Of a stretch of DNA of 64,000 bases, positions 17,959 through 27,830 are shown in pieces. A model generated the notes under the pieces. That model saw only the letters and a program-made list of their open reading frames with translations. It did no database searches and was not told the origin of the DNA. This DNA comes from Diplonema papillatum (taxonomy: Eukaryota > Euglenozoa > Diplonemea > Diplonemida > Diplonemidae), in contig JAPJBO010000762.1 of NCBI GenBank assembly GCA_030068145.1, positions 1 through 64,000 of the forward strand, written 5' to 3'. The position numbers and the translations under genes are program-made. Numbering within the stretch: the first letter of the stretch is position 1; every line of letters starts with the position of its first letter.

Positions 17959-18187
17959 ACTGCGTCTTGTGTGGGGGGCAACGGAAGAGGAAGAAGTGGA
18001 AAGAGAAGGGATCGGAGCGGTAGGGAAAAGGGAGAGTGAATGACTAACGATATCAACGGAAGGAAAAAAAAAAAAAAACGCTAACCCAAACAACTTCCGC
18101 CGGTAGAGAAACCTCGCCTAAAGAAATCAACTGCCTTCGGGTAGGCTAGTCTGACACTAGTTGTCGTCGGGAAAAAAAAAAAAAAAA
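17959..18187. other. Filler with two A-runs between the inverted LINE halves
   Basis: Two A-runs of 15-16 lie at about 18065-18079 and 18172-18187, each followed by (C)GCTAAC. They look like poly(A) tails of short plus-strand insertions, or a duplicated tail. No gene is present. Confidence 0.45.
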
Positions 18188-19003
18188 GCTAACGAAGTTC
18201 TGTGCGGGCTTCGTCGGCGTAGTACATCTCATGCGCGCGACGGGGTCCGTCTTCGACTTCGCGGGAGTCGACCGGGCCACCCAGTCCTGTCTCGCGACTA
18301 TCACCGGGATACAGACCGACGAGGCGGCGTGGACACAAGCGTCCCTCCCGGTCAGGATGGGTGGCCTCGGCCTCCACAGCTGCGCAGACGTGACAGGGAT
18401 TGCGCACATCGCGGCGGCACTAGATGGGGGGACGCATCTCCCCGCCCTCGTGTCCGAGGCCCTGGGGCCACGCCTCACGTGGCAGCAGGACGACACCGTC
18501 CAAGCGTCCCTCGCGGACCCGCGCCTTGCAACGTATGAGTCCGTCCTGGAGAAGATCCAGGACGTCATGCAGGCGCGGACCCAGTACGAGGGGCGAGGAC
18601 AGAAGGTGTGGTCGTCCGCCTTGGCCACCGAGAAGCGGAAGAACCTCCTCGACCTGCTAACGGAGGAGCTCGCCCGCTCGAGCCAACTGCAGGGAGCGGC
18701 CCTGTCCCAGGCGCAAGACCGGATCCGGGCGAGGATCCAAAGCAGCTCCGGCAAGCACGCCTCGGCGTGGCTGTACGGCAACCCGGAAGCGGATACCGGG
18801 ATGTGGTTGTCCTCGGCCGAACTGGCGGTGGCAGTACGCCTTCGGCTGGGGCTGCCAATTGCGGCCGCGCCAGGGGAGTGCCGCCTCTGCGGGCACGGGG
18901 CGACCGACGTCATCGGCTCGCACGCCCAAACGTGTTTCGGCAGCGGCCGCCGGACGCGCCTGCACAACGTGCTTCGGGACATTGTCGCCGACTTCGCGTA
19001 CTG
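18188..19003 (+). pseudogene. R2/NeSL-like LINE ORF, inverted middle fragment
   Basis: About 270 codons that align along their length with the long LINE ORF, from the end of the RT (L-K-F-C-A-G-F-type strand) through the connector to the C-x2-C...H-x3-C knuckle (near 18880-18935) and the helix before the endonuclease. The match stops at A-D-F-A (19003); the following bases belong to LINE-C on the other strand. There are no internal stops, so the fragment is fairly young, but it is only a fragment. Confidence 0.75.
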
Positions 19004-20956
19004 CCACACGCGCTTCACGTACCGAATGGGGCTCTCCAGCTGCGGGAAGTCCTCTGCGGCGTAACAGCAAACAGCTCTTACCCCGTTCTTCCGATACAGG
19101 AGCTCAACGTCCAGAACCGGAAGTCTCTCCTGGAGGGCCCGCGTCGCCGCCTCATCTGCGCCGTTGATGTCGGTGTTGTCGGCGTGTCCCTTACCCCATC
19201 GGAGGCACTGCTCATACTCGCCGACCACGCCTGCCGCGGGGTCACCGGGCTCCTTTCGGCGGATTCGCAGGATGGCCGCTTCGCTGTCGCTGTACCACGA
19301 AACCCTCTCGGGGGCGACATCCCACCGTCTCAGCACGGTTGCCAACAGCATCATTGCCGCCAGTTCGGTCTCTGTGCTCGAGGTCACGGTTCCGCTTAGC
19401 AGGCAGCCGAAGGACATCGTTCCGAAATTGACTCCGGCGGACCCGCGCGATTCGTCCTCGAGAAAACCCCCATCGCTCGCCACCACAACATCATGCGTCA
19501 ACAAGAATTCCCGGCCCAGCATCACGTCGATCTGCGAGAGTATGTCCTCTCCCACGGCTGTTTGTCGGGGGGGCCTTCGACGGAAGCCTGCTACAGGGAG
19601 GGCGTCCCTTTCTTCGTTGGGTCGGTGAGCCAGGTACGCCCGCGTTCGTTGAAGTGCCGCGTAATGTTCCACGTTCGGGCACGCGAAGCCGTCCTTGCAC
19701 CATGCAAATTCCTTAATCCCTCTACTGTGGCGATGCTTCGGGAAGAGACTTGCGTGAGAAGCTACCAGCTTGGGTGCTCTTGGGTCGAAGCAGGAGGATA
19801 GGCAGTGCATGGACAGGGTGGGCAGTACGTGGCTGCGGAAGAAGGCACACTTACGTCTTGTCGAGCGGTAGACGTGGGAGTTGGTGAAGTCTACCAGGCG
19901 TGCCAGCCTTTCCAAGTTCTTCGCGTCATTCTCGCACCCTCTCGTTCGTCTGTCCGCGTGCAGGCAGGCCCCCAGCAGTTTTGCGCGGTTCACGGTCTCG
20001 CGGTGAGGTTCAGTGCTCCACACGAAGGGAGTCTTCGCCAATACAAGGATCTTGTCTTCAGCCAGCTCCAACCCTTTCGACGCCGACCACGATTGGAGCG
20101 CCCCAAAAGTAGCTGGGAGGCGTGACCTTGTTGTTCGGGCCACCAGATCATCGACGTACGCCCGGGTCTCTTCCCTCGGGGGGGGCTCGCAGGTGTACAG
20201 TACGAAGAGGAGTACGCTGAGGGGTGAGCCTTGGAGTACGCCTCGCCCCAAGCCGACCGGCGGGGTAAACCCGTCGTAGTGAACAATCGTCACCTCCTGG
20301 CCCTCGATTACCCTTGCTACTGTCTTCGCCCATTCGGGGCCAAGCAGCCTCTCTACTGTCTGTATCAGCCTTCCGTGCGGAATCGAGTCGAAGGCGGCCC
20401 GGACGTCTACCAGGAGCAGCAAGCGCTCGTCGTCTTCCTCAGAACCCATCTCTGATTCCAGCCACTCCCGTGCATGGAGGACCACCTGCGCCGCCCCGCT
20501 TTGCCTACCGCATCCGAACTGGAACTCGTGCATCTGGACCAATGACTGTACCAACGGTTTCATTTTCAGATACAATGCCGAGTGCTGCAGCTTTGCAAAG
20601 AGAGGCATTATTGCAATTGGCCGGTACCCCCTCGGATCCGACGTTCGCATCGCCTTCCCCTTCCAGAATAAGAAAATCCAAGACACTCGCTGTCGCGCCG
20701 GTACGCCCTCACGAGTCCATCTGTTGAGCTCAGCTGTCGTTGACTCAAGAGTTCTCTCTGACATTGTTTTTAAAAACTTCGGTGAGAAGTCAGCTGTTCG
20801 AGCAGTGGACCGGATGGCAGCTATCGCCGCGCTGACGTCTTCGGCCGACAACGCAATCGGTACGGCGTCGCGGGGCAGGATTATCGGTGGGTGTAGGGCG
20901 TCAGATTGGTATTTGTTCCGGAGGAACGCCGTAAAGACGGCGGGATTCTCCAGCAT
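19004..20956 (-). pseudogene. LINE-C: RT and RNase H, truncated at both ends
   Basis: Non-LTR reverse transcriptase with a Y-V-D-D box (20141-20163), V-D-V-R-A-A-F-D for motif A, and L-Q-G-S-P-L-S for motif B. RNase H follows, with S-D-G-G (near 19460-19490), T-E-T-E-L, Y-S-D-S-E (19268-19300) and G-H-A-D. No endonuclease lies in front of the RT; the first Met in this region is at 20956, though the frame stays open to 21166 through A/T-runs. The 3' end stops at 19004, where the frame runs on only as the antisense of an inserted LINE. It differs clearly from LINE-A and LINE-B. Confidence 0.72.
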
Positions 20957-21755
20957 CGGTGGCTGATAAGGTGATGACAGGTTTGGAGACTTGTGGTGTG
21001 TGTGGAAAAAAAAAAAAAAAAAAAAAGAAGGGACGACGCCAAGGAAACAGGAGAAAAAAAAAAAGACACGGAGGGCGCAGCACGACCCAAGCATGCAGAG
21101 ACATAAGAGACAAATGGGCCTAATTGACTTCCCCCCTTCATCCCCTCCTCGCCCCCATCCCCGCAACCCATTCTTTTCTTATTTTTGATTTTATTACTTT
21201 TAACATCATAAATATCACAAGACTGACGCTCTCGGGGGCACCACAACAATCTCAGCATGATGAGAGGAAAAGCAGTGTCAAAACAGCAAAGCAGAGGCAC
21301 AAACCGCCCTAAAGAGTAGCGACATCCCTCTATTTCCTTCCCTTCTATGTCACTCGTACTATGTGCCTCTCTAAGGCGACAGTACGTTTGAAACCCTTTT
21401 TATTTATTTATTTTTTTGTCTCCGCTATTGCTCTACCATTCACACCCTCCTCTACGCCTCATCATCCCATCATCATTTAATCATTCCTTCTTTTTCCTCT
21501 TATCTACTCCTTTTTCCCGTTTTCACATTCCATCTCTTACATCCATCACTTCCTCCCCACTCCGCCGCAGCGCTCGTGCGAAAAACGAGAATGCTGGGGC
21601 AGAACCGCACGAAAACAGCAGAGAAGCCCCAAGCAAACCACAGCAAGAGGCGACACACGGGGAGGAAACCACCCCCAAGAAAAACGAAAGAGCGTGCAAC
21701 TGCTCCAGCATTCCCTCCCTGAGCTTCCCCTCTCGGGCCACGGCACGAGCCAGAA
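20957..21755. other. No gene seen; A-runs and pyrimidine-rich DNA
   Basis: A-runs at 21006-21027 and about 21054-21063 look like retroposon tails. From 21316 to 21560 the plus strand is T/C-rich. Open frames here are low-complexity and are not supported. Confidence 0.5.
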
Positions 21756-21947
21756 AGAAGCTCCCCAACCGGACTTCTAACCGGAGCCGACAACAAGGCA
21801 CCCCGGAAACCGTTCCTCCTCCCGACCTAACGGAGCTAAAGGATGGCCAGGTACATTCATGTTCCCGATGTTTCCCTCTCAAAAGGCTAAGGCCCAGCCT
21901 CCGTTTGTTGTCCTAGTGAGCTCTATACTTCAAAAAAAAAAAAAAAA
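21756..21947 (+). mobile_element. Retroposon 3' end, family S2, plus copy with poly(A)
   Basis: About 175 bp ending in a 16-base A-run at 21932-21947. An inverted copy lies at 26614-26790, inside the hAT-like element, also bounded by a T-run. It interrupts the F2 monomer array, which resumes straight after the tail. It may be a SINE or the 3' end of a LINE whose body is not in the window. Confidence 0.65.
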
Positions 21948-21948
21948 T

Positions 21949-22055
21949 TCTCACACAGTCGCAACAAATGCTACCATTCTCACACAGTCGCAACAAATAC
22001 CAAAGACCAGAGAGGCGGGTTTGAACCGACGCCACTCAAATTCTAAGATTATAAG
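21949..22055 (+). repeat. F2 array, continuation, and a box-B-like motif
   Basis: Two F2 monomers follow the retroposon tail. Next comes a segment that on the minus strand reads GGTTCAAACCC, a tRNA box B. F1 copies carry a box-B-like motif at the same relative place. Confidence 0.55.
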
Positions 22056-22174
22056 GGGCTTTTACCTCTAATACACACGGCAAATTTTAAAATCCCCATA
22101 ATGCACATGGCAAATTTCAAAATCCCCATAATACACATGCGATTATTTTTTACCACATAATACACATCAGTGTG

Positions 22175-22270
22175 GCTCCTGGGGCCTGGCGCGTTTGGCG
22201 TGGCGTGGCGCGCGCCAAGCGCGCCAAGCCTGGCGCGTTTGGCGTGGCGCGGCGCGTTTGGCGCACCTGT
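22175..22270. repeat. GGCGCGTTTGGCG-rich cluster, left
   Basis: Several TTTGGCG and GCGCGCC motifs are packed in 95 bp next to the left F3 array. The inverse counterpart is at 23027-23105, next to the right half of the element. TTTGGCGC matches the E2F consensus; any such role is speculative. Confidence 0.6.
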
Positions 22271-22389
22271 AGCCCCAAGGAAATTTAGGCTCCCTCGTCA
22301 CATGCACGGGGCAAAAAGAGTGCCTCGGGGGAATTGATAATTTTCCCGGGCCATTTTCCAATGCACAAACAGTGGAATCTGGGTCTGGC

Positions 22390-22720
22390 AAAAGTTGTGG
22401 TGATATTTTCCCGCTGGTCCACGTAGCAGATCTTTTTCAACGACGTTTTGCTCGCCCTCAGCTCCGATGAAGAGAACGCTTCAAAATAGACTCGGGGACC
22501 CATACGTATGTGTGTGGTTCGTGACTCCTCATAAGATGCAGAGCACCGGGCGGCAGGTTTACCACGGGAAGGACAGGAATCGTCCCCAGGTAGGTGACAA
22601 TTTCCCGCTGGTCCACGTAGCAACTTTTTCCCGACGACTTTTTGCTCGATTTTTTCTCGGATGAAGAGAACGGTGCCAAATAGACCCGGAACCGTAAGTG
22701 GATCCCTGTGGTTCGTCGGC
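22390..22720. repeat. Dispersed repeat in two tandem, diverged copies
   Basis: A segment containing CCGATGAAGAGAACG and TGTGGTTCGT motifs occurs at about 22420-22520 and again at 22610-22720. Related DNA lies at 51850-51980 and, in part, at 53590-53690. Confidence 0.6.
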
Positions 22721-23954
22721 CTTGCATTGCCGCAGGGTACCATGGAATACCGTGGCGAACACGTCCAAACCGGTCCAAAAACGCTGCTTGCAGGGATCGA
22801 TCCCCTGGAAAAAGCTTGTTTTTCAGTGGCTCTGGAAGGACACAGGGGTGTGGGAAGGCACCAGAATAGGTTGACACCTTCTGAGAACAGGTTCTCTGGA
22901 AGATTTCGTCATCGATCTTCTCATCGAAGAAAAAATTTGTCGGAACGCACGCCGGGATCGCAGAGAAAATGGACGAATGATGAACCCAAAATGAAAAGGT
23001 TGTCAATTCCTGGTGAAAACACTAAGGGCGCGCCAATCGCGCCAAACGCGCCAAACGCGCCAGAAAACAGGGTTTTCTGGCGCGGCCTGGCGCGGCTGGC
23101 GCAGGAGCCACACTGTACACATGGCGTGTAGTTTTTGAGATTTTTTGGCACTTGATATTTGGACTCAAATTCTGGGTGAAATTCGGGTGTACTACCACAG
23201 TAGTGGTAGAAGTAGGGGTTCGCCCAATACCGTTGAATACGGGACCGATATGGCCCGCATTATGGCCGCACAGCAAACGATAACAACGCGTACAGATATT
23301 AGATAGTAACAGATTTGGCAACGCCTCCTCTCCAGCCAGCGCATCCACAACTTTCCCACAAGGGAGTTCGCCCGAATAGAACCCGAGTACAGGCTCAGCC
23401 CGATACTGGGTATGCCATCCTTTGAGTACCGTACTCAGTTACGAGTCAGTGCGCCGTGGTCAAAGCTGACTCGAACCCTAATTTCTGCTACTCTGGCCCT
23501 CAGTCTGGGCTCATCTCGCACTCGAAACCCACTTTTCGCTGCGACAGGTTTCATGCCAACTCTTCGACGCTGTTGACAACAGTGTTGTCGTCAGTTTTTT
23601 AAGTAGGTTGCCGAACTACAACGACAACACTTTGAATACCGACTCATCTCAGTAAACGGGAATGAGCCGGGTCAAGGTTCAGAAGATTGAAACGAGCAAG
23701 AAACCACTCAGGTGCAGCATTAGCAAACAAATCTTACAAGAGCTAAATTTCAAAACGAAGGAAATCAGCAACTGGTGTGATCTGCAAGACACTTTAGAGC
23801 TTGAAAAGTTGAACACAAAACTTGGACCCAAATCATGGATCCAAAGCTTGGAGCCAAAGCTTGGACCCAAAGCTTGGAGCCAAAGCTTGGAGCAAAACGT
23901 GGACGTTTCTGTCAGAATGTCACTCGAATGTGTGCACGCACAGGGTTGACCAAA
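22721..23954. other. F3 interior, no gene seen
   Basis: About 1.2 kb. It includes the right GCGCGCC cluster (23027-23105) and AAGCTTGGAGCCA-type degenerate tandem repeats at 23815-23900. No supported coding region. Confidence 0.6.
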
Positions 23955-24086
23955 AACAATTTGCCATGTGTATTATGTGTCAAAAAATAATTTGAAAAGT
24001 GCATTATGGTCACAAAGAATTGCCGTGTGCATTATGGGGATTTTGAAATTTGCCATGTGTATTAGAGGTAAAAGCCCGATTATAAG

Positions 24087-24914
24087 ACCCCAAACTTTCC
24101 AAAGGGCCAAAGTGACTTGAATTGCAATGTGTCAAGTTTGGGCATTCACCCGGGGACTACGCGTAAAGTAGTCGGGGTTGATTCGTGCTGAGCGGCGTGC
24201 TCTTCCCGGGAGTCCCGCCTGCCGGGAGCGTGCTGCCCGTCGAAAGCGCGCGCCAGGTCGAAGGCGAGCAGCATGTGAACGACAACCGGAAAAAAGGCCT
24301 TTTTTCCGGTTGATTGCCGCCGTCACGGTGTAGAGCTGCTTCTCTGTGCCTCTCCCTACCGGAAGCCTCCGGACTGAGGAGTCCATCGATGGAGGAACGT
24401 GGGGCGGTCTTTGATAATGGTCTCCACTATCTTCCAAAGGGCGGGTGAGTGCGTTCTTGTGGCGAATCCCCAGGAGGCCCCGAGGGGCTTTTTGGGGGGC
24501 CCCGTCCGACGGGAGTGACTGGTCTAAACGGTGGCTTCGGCAGTCCACACTGCAGCATCTGCCCAAGTGTTGGTAAGTGGTGGTACCGGCCAAATACCTG
24601 ACTCAGCCCGGGGCTCTGGAGTGCAATGAGAGCTCCAGCCGGGGCTCCGGGCCCACACTGTCTCGAGCGCTCTTCGCTCTGCGGTTGGGGTCCTGATTGG
24701 CTTCGCTTCATGAAACCGTCGTGACTCTGGCTTCCCTGCTGCATCACCCTCGCCGCCTGCGTGACCGACCCTCGGTAGGCTGCAGCGGGCCCGGCAGTGA
24801 GGCCTCAGTGCACAGGGCAAAGCAGGTGCCAGGAAAAACCAAAATATGCCCAGAAAACTTCGAAACTGAAGAAATTGGGGCGAAAAGTATCCTGAATGGG
24901 CTGGGAACCCCCCC
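24087..24914 (-). other. F2 interior with decayed RT and other debris
   Basis: Apart from the RT remnant listed separately, it holds a perfect 30-bp palindrome at 24283-24312 (AACCGG, A6, GGCC, T6, CCGGTT within) and no further gene. Confidence 0.5.
24180..24480 (-). pseudogene. Decayed LINE reverse transcriptase fragment
   Basis: Across shifted frames the minus strand reads V-E-T-I-I-K-D, then a G-F-R/G-R-G-T-E-K-Q-L-Y segment, then L-L-A-F-D-L-A-R-A-F-D, the same order as RT motifs of LINE-A (2010-2220). Several frameshifts separate them, so the copy is dead. Confidence 0.6.
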
Positions 24915-24994
24915 CCAAAAAAAAAGAGCTACAAAAGGCTACAAAAAGCTACGCTGTAGCTAGCTGTAGCTTTTTGTAGCTAAACCTCACACTG
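24915..24994. repeat. GTAGC-rich terminus ending CACTG
   Basis: AGCTAC/GTAGCT hairpin-rich DNA ending TAGCTAAACCTCACACTG. The inverse end begins at 27424 (CAGTGTGAGGTTTAGC), and a relative begins at about 41073. CAGTG...CACTG ends suggest hAT-type TIRs, but I cannot pair the two ends into one element. Confidence 0.5.
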
Positions 24995-25028
24995 CCCTGT
25001 AGCTTTCTAATCATTTTGTGTGTACACG

Positions 25029-25271
25029 CGACTGTGTGAGAATGGTAGCATTTGTTGCGACTGTGTGAAAATGGTAGCATTTTGTTGCGACTGTGTGAGA
25101 ATGGTAAGAAATTGTTTGGACTGTGTGAGAATGGTAGCATTTGTTGCGACTGAGTGAGAATGGTAAGAAATTGTTTGGACTGTGTGAGAATGGTAGCATT
25201 TGTTGCAACTGTGTGAGAATGGTAGCATTTGTTGCGACTGTGTGAAAATGGTAGCATTTGTTGCGACTGTG
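25029..25271 (-). repeat. F2 right monomer array, 29-bp units
   Basis: Eight units of GTGTGAGAATGGTAGCATTTG type with short variants. The last unit is split by the next element and resumes at 27213. Confidence 0.9.
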
Positions 25272-27212
25272 CAGGGCTGGTTAGCCACAACTTGCCACAA
25301 TGTGGCCCATTGGGCCACAACTTTAGCCACAATGTTGTGGCTAAATTGTGGCTAAATGTGCAAATTTTTTGATCGAAAAAAAGACCACCCAAAACACGCT
25401 AAACACCGTTTTTCGGGTAGATTTTCGTGTTTTTTGGATGGTTTTGGGTATTCTGGGCCTCATACCCCCCCAACAGACCTCGAGTTCGCCTTTCGTGGAT
25501 TCGAGTGGTTTTTGCCAACTTGCAGCCAAGTGCTGCCAATTTCTGGGGTGACTCAGCCAGAATTCGCTATTATTTTGCGAAATCCGCGGCTTGTGGGGGT
25601 TTTCCCGGTTGGTACTGGACCCTTTCGACAATTTCAGGTGGATTCTGTGCGAATAAACGGGGGAAATGCTTGCCAGGCTCCCCGGTCCCGTGCGCTGCGC
25701 AACACGGGATGGGTATCTTCGTGTCACGTGCACGTTCCAAACATGGTTCATGCTACCGCGGTCCCGGTTTATTGCCACTGCCACTCCCAACAGCTCGAGA
25801 GTCGACTGGGACTCACCTTTCCTCTCAGCAGTCCTGATTCAGGCTGCGAAAGCTTGACATCCTTCAATTCATGCCACTGACATTCTGAATTGAAGTTGTT
25901 CCAGCCGCGGACCTGCATGCAACGACGTTCACTCATCCACTCATCCGCTTTTTCGTTCTTCTTCGTCACGGCTTAGTTCAGTGCGAATCGCACCGAGCCT
26001 GGTCACCAGGTTGGTGCTGCTCGGAGCCGCACCCGAGGGAGATGCAGAACAGGTTGTAGCACAACCGGTGCGCATCAGCTCTGCATCGCCGTGCACTGCA
26101 CGGTGTAGCACTGCCCAGGCGCGGCGAGACCAGTGACCGTCATCCGGCTCGGTGTTCAGGAGGAGGTGACCCGCTTGGCAGGCAGCACCGCTGCGCAGTG
26201 TACTCTTCCGTACTCTGCACCGTGCAATGCGCCAGTCATGTGCTTACCAGACTCTCGGTTTCGCGTTCTCATCATGGCATCAAATTTGACGGTGAAATCA
26301 GCCCCCAGCCTGAGTCCAGGATAGGTTGCTTGCAATGCAACAGTTGCAACAAGTAATCGATGAACACGGAAACTTTTTACAGTAGCAAGGAACCGACAGC
26401 AAACTGGTGCACGGGTCGGTGCAAATCCTGTGCAACGGGTTTGCGGACATGATCGTGTCGCATTCGTAGTGGACTGTTGAAGTCATTATCCGCGATGACA
26501 GCCTACCCCGGGACTTGGACCGAGTCCTGCTGTCGAAAATACCACAGTGTTCAAAATCGCCGGCGATTGAATCGGTCTGGACAGCAGGCTGGTCGCCACA
26601 CGGTTGCCACGTTTCTTTTTTTGAAGTGTACGGAGCCTGGGCCTTAGCCTTTTGAGAGGGAAACATGGGAACATGAATGTACCTGGCCATCCTTTAGCTC
26701 CGTTAGGTCGGGAGAGGAACGGTTTCCGGTGTGCCTTGTTGTCGGCTCCGGTTAGAAGTCCGGTTGGGGAGCTTCGTCACGTGTGGCCACCGTGTGGAAC
26801 GAGGAGCCTGGCAAGGATTTCCCCCGTTTATTCGCACAGAATCCACCTGAAATTGTCGAAAGGGTCCAGTACCATCCGGGAAAACCCCCACAAGCCGCGG
26901 ATTTCGCAAAATAATAGCGAATTCTGGCTGAGTCACCCCAGAAATTGGCAGCACTTGGCTGCAAGTTGGCAAAAACCACTCGAATCCACGAAAGGCGAAC
27001 TCGAGGTCTGTTGGGGGGGTATGAGGCCCAGAATACCCAAAACCATCCAAAAAACACGAAAATCCACACAAAAAACGGTGTTTAGCGTGTTTTGGGTGGT
27101 CTTTTTTCCGATCAAAATTTTTGCACATTTAGCCACAATTTAGCCACAACATTGTGGCTAAAGTTGTGGCCCAATGGGCCACATTGTGGCAAGTTGTGGC
27201 TAACCAGCCCTG
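25272..27212. mobile_element. hAT-like non-autonomous element with 409-bp TIRs
   Basis: The ends CAGGGCTGGTTAGCCACAAC and inverse begin TIRs that pair over about 409 bp (25272-25680 with 26804-27212). GACTGTG flanks both sides (25265-25271, 27213-27219), 7 of the 8 bp expected for hAT; the eighth is ambiguous because the target is a tandem array. CAGGG is a typical hAT start. The interior (25690-26610) shows no gene and holds an S2 retroposon copy. Confidence 0.8.
26614..26790 (-). mobile_element. Retroposon 3' end, family S2, minus copy
   Basis: The inverse of 21756-21947, bounded by a T-run at about 26609-26617. It lies wholly inside the hAT-like element, so it inserted after that element formed or was carried along as cargo. 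Confidence 0.65.
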
Positions 27213-27300
27213 GACTGTGTGAGAATGGTAGCATTTGTTGCAACCGTGTGAGAATGGTAAGAATTGTTGAAAAAGTGTGAGAATGGTGTTTACCCCGGGG
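27213..27300 (-). repeat. F2 array remainder and right terminus
   Basis: Three monomers, then GTGTTTACCCC. Just beyond lie GTGAATGCG (27301-27309) and another truncated F2 left end, GGGGCAAATACCATTCTCAC, at 27331-27350. Confidence 0.65.
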
Positions 27301-27364
27301 GTGAATGCGAAGGGCTGGTGGGGACATTTCGGGGCAAATACCATTCTCACCTGTGTGGGGGCTG

Positions 27365-27535
27365 GCTACCAGCTACCGGTAACTGAGCTACCAGAGCTAC
27401 CGGGTAGCTCCCAATACTACCCCCAGTGTGAGGTTTAGCTACAGTAGCCTTTTGTAGCAGCTATAGCTGCTACAGTTTTTAGCTACTGTAGCTCCTGTAG
27501 CTTTTTGTAGCCTTTTGTAGCCTTTTTTTTGTGCC
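27365..27535. repeat. GTAGC-rich terminus starting CAGTGTGAGG at 27424
   Basis: Dense GTAGCT/AGCTAC inverted motifs and an outward-facing counterpart of the end at 24994. Confidence 0.5.
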
Positions 27536-27589
27536 ATCAAAATACGATTCAAACCCATGTGAAACGTCACCCAAGGGCCAAAACCCATT

Positions 27590-27815
27590 ACAGTATGTTA
27601 TCCAAACTTTGAACGAATTACAGTATGGTCCGAACTTTGAACCCATTACGGTATGGATTTTCAAACTTTGAACGAATTACGGTAGGTTCCAAACTTTGAA
27701 ACCCGGTCCCAAACTTTGAACCCATTACGGTATGGTTTTCAAACTTTGAACCCATTACGGTATGGTTTTCAAACTTTGAACCCATTACGGTGAGGTTCCA
27801 AATTTGAACCAATTC
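27590..27815. repeat. 30-bp tandem array CAAACTTTGAACCCATTACGG type
   Basis: Seven or so units of about 30 bp alternating CAAACTTTGAA and CATTACGGTATGG, with variant units of other lengths. Confidence 0.8.
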
Positions 27816-27830
27816 CGGCATGATTTATAA

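Larger units (their letters stand above)
17240..19003 (-). mobile_element. R2/NeSL-like LINE copy, 5'-truncated with inverted 5' part
   Basis: The 3' part lies on the minus strand (17240-17958: poly(A) shown as a T-run near 17249-17261, 3' UTR, then the endonuclease end). The part that should precede it lies on the plus strand at 18188-19003. Both segments match the long ORF at 44158-50088, and they meet in the protein at the same point, A-D-F/A-D-L. This is the layout left by twin priming of a LINE. A 229-bp filler with two A-runs separates them, so a later rearrangement is also possible. Confidence 0.7.
22056..24077. mobile_element. F3 transposon (GGGCTTTTACC type, 9-bp TSD GATTATAAG)
   Basis: The ends are GGGCTTTTACCTCTAATACA and its inverse. 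GATTATAAG lies at 22047-22055 and 24078-24086. The termini are tandem monomers of CATAATACACATGGCAAATT type (22060-22165, and inverted at 23955-24070). The architecture and TSD length match F1 and F2, but the sequence differs. There is no coding capacity in the 2.0 kb. Confidence 0.85.
12686..27300. mobile_element. F2 transposon (GGGCAAATACC type), disrupted by many insertions
   Basis: The left end at 12686 is GGGCAAATACCATTCTCACAC; an inverse end, with GTGTGAGAATGGTGTTTACC, lies at about 27275-27296. GTGAATGCG occurs before the left end and again at 27301-27309. Its TIR monomers (ACCATTCTCACAC plus AACAAATG, 28-29 bp) appear at 12693-12832, resume at 21949-22010, run inverted at 25029-25271 and finish at 27213-27300. 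Each break coincides with the edge of another insertion. Removing these leaves an element of roughly 1.5-2.5 kb. A few extra G at the right end leave the exact terminus uncertain. Confidence 0.6.

Noticed and set aside
18146..19003. Last third of the LINE-C frame on the minus strand
   Set aside because: It is the antisense of the plus-strand R2/NeSL-like fragment; the LINE-C protein match ends at 19004.
22056..24077. F3 arrays as telomere- or centromere-type satellite
   Set aside because: They are confined to the two ends of one element with an exact 9-bp TSD.
24915..27535. CACTG end at 24994 and CAGTG end at 27424 as one element
   Set aside because: The ends face away from each other, so they cannot bound the DNA between them; no partner ends were found.
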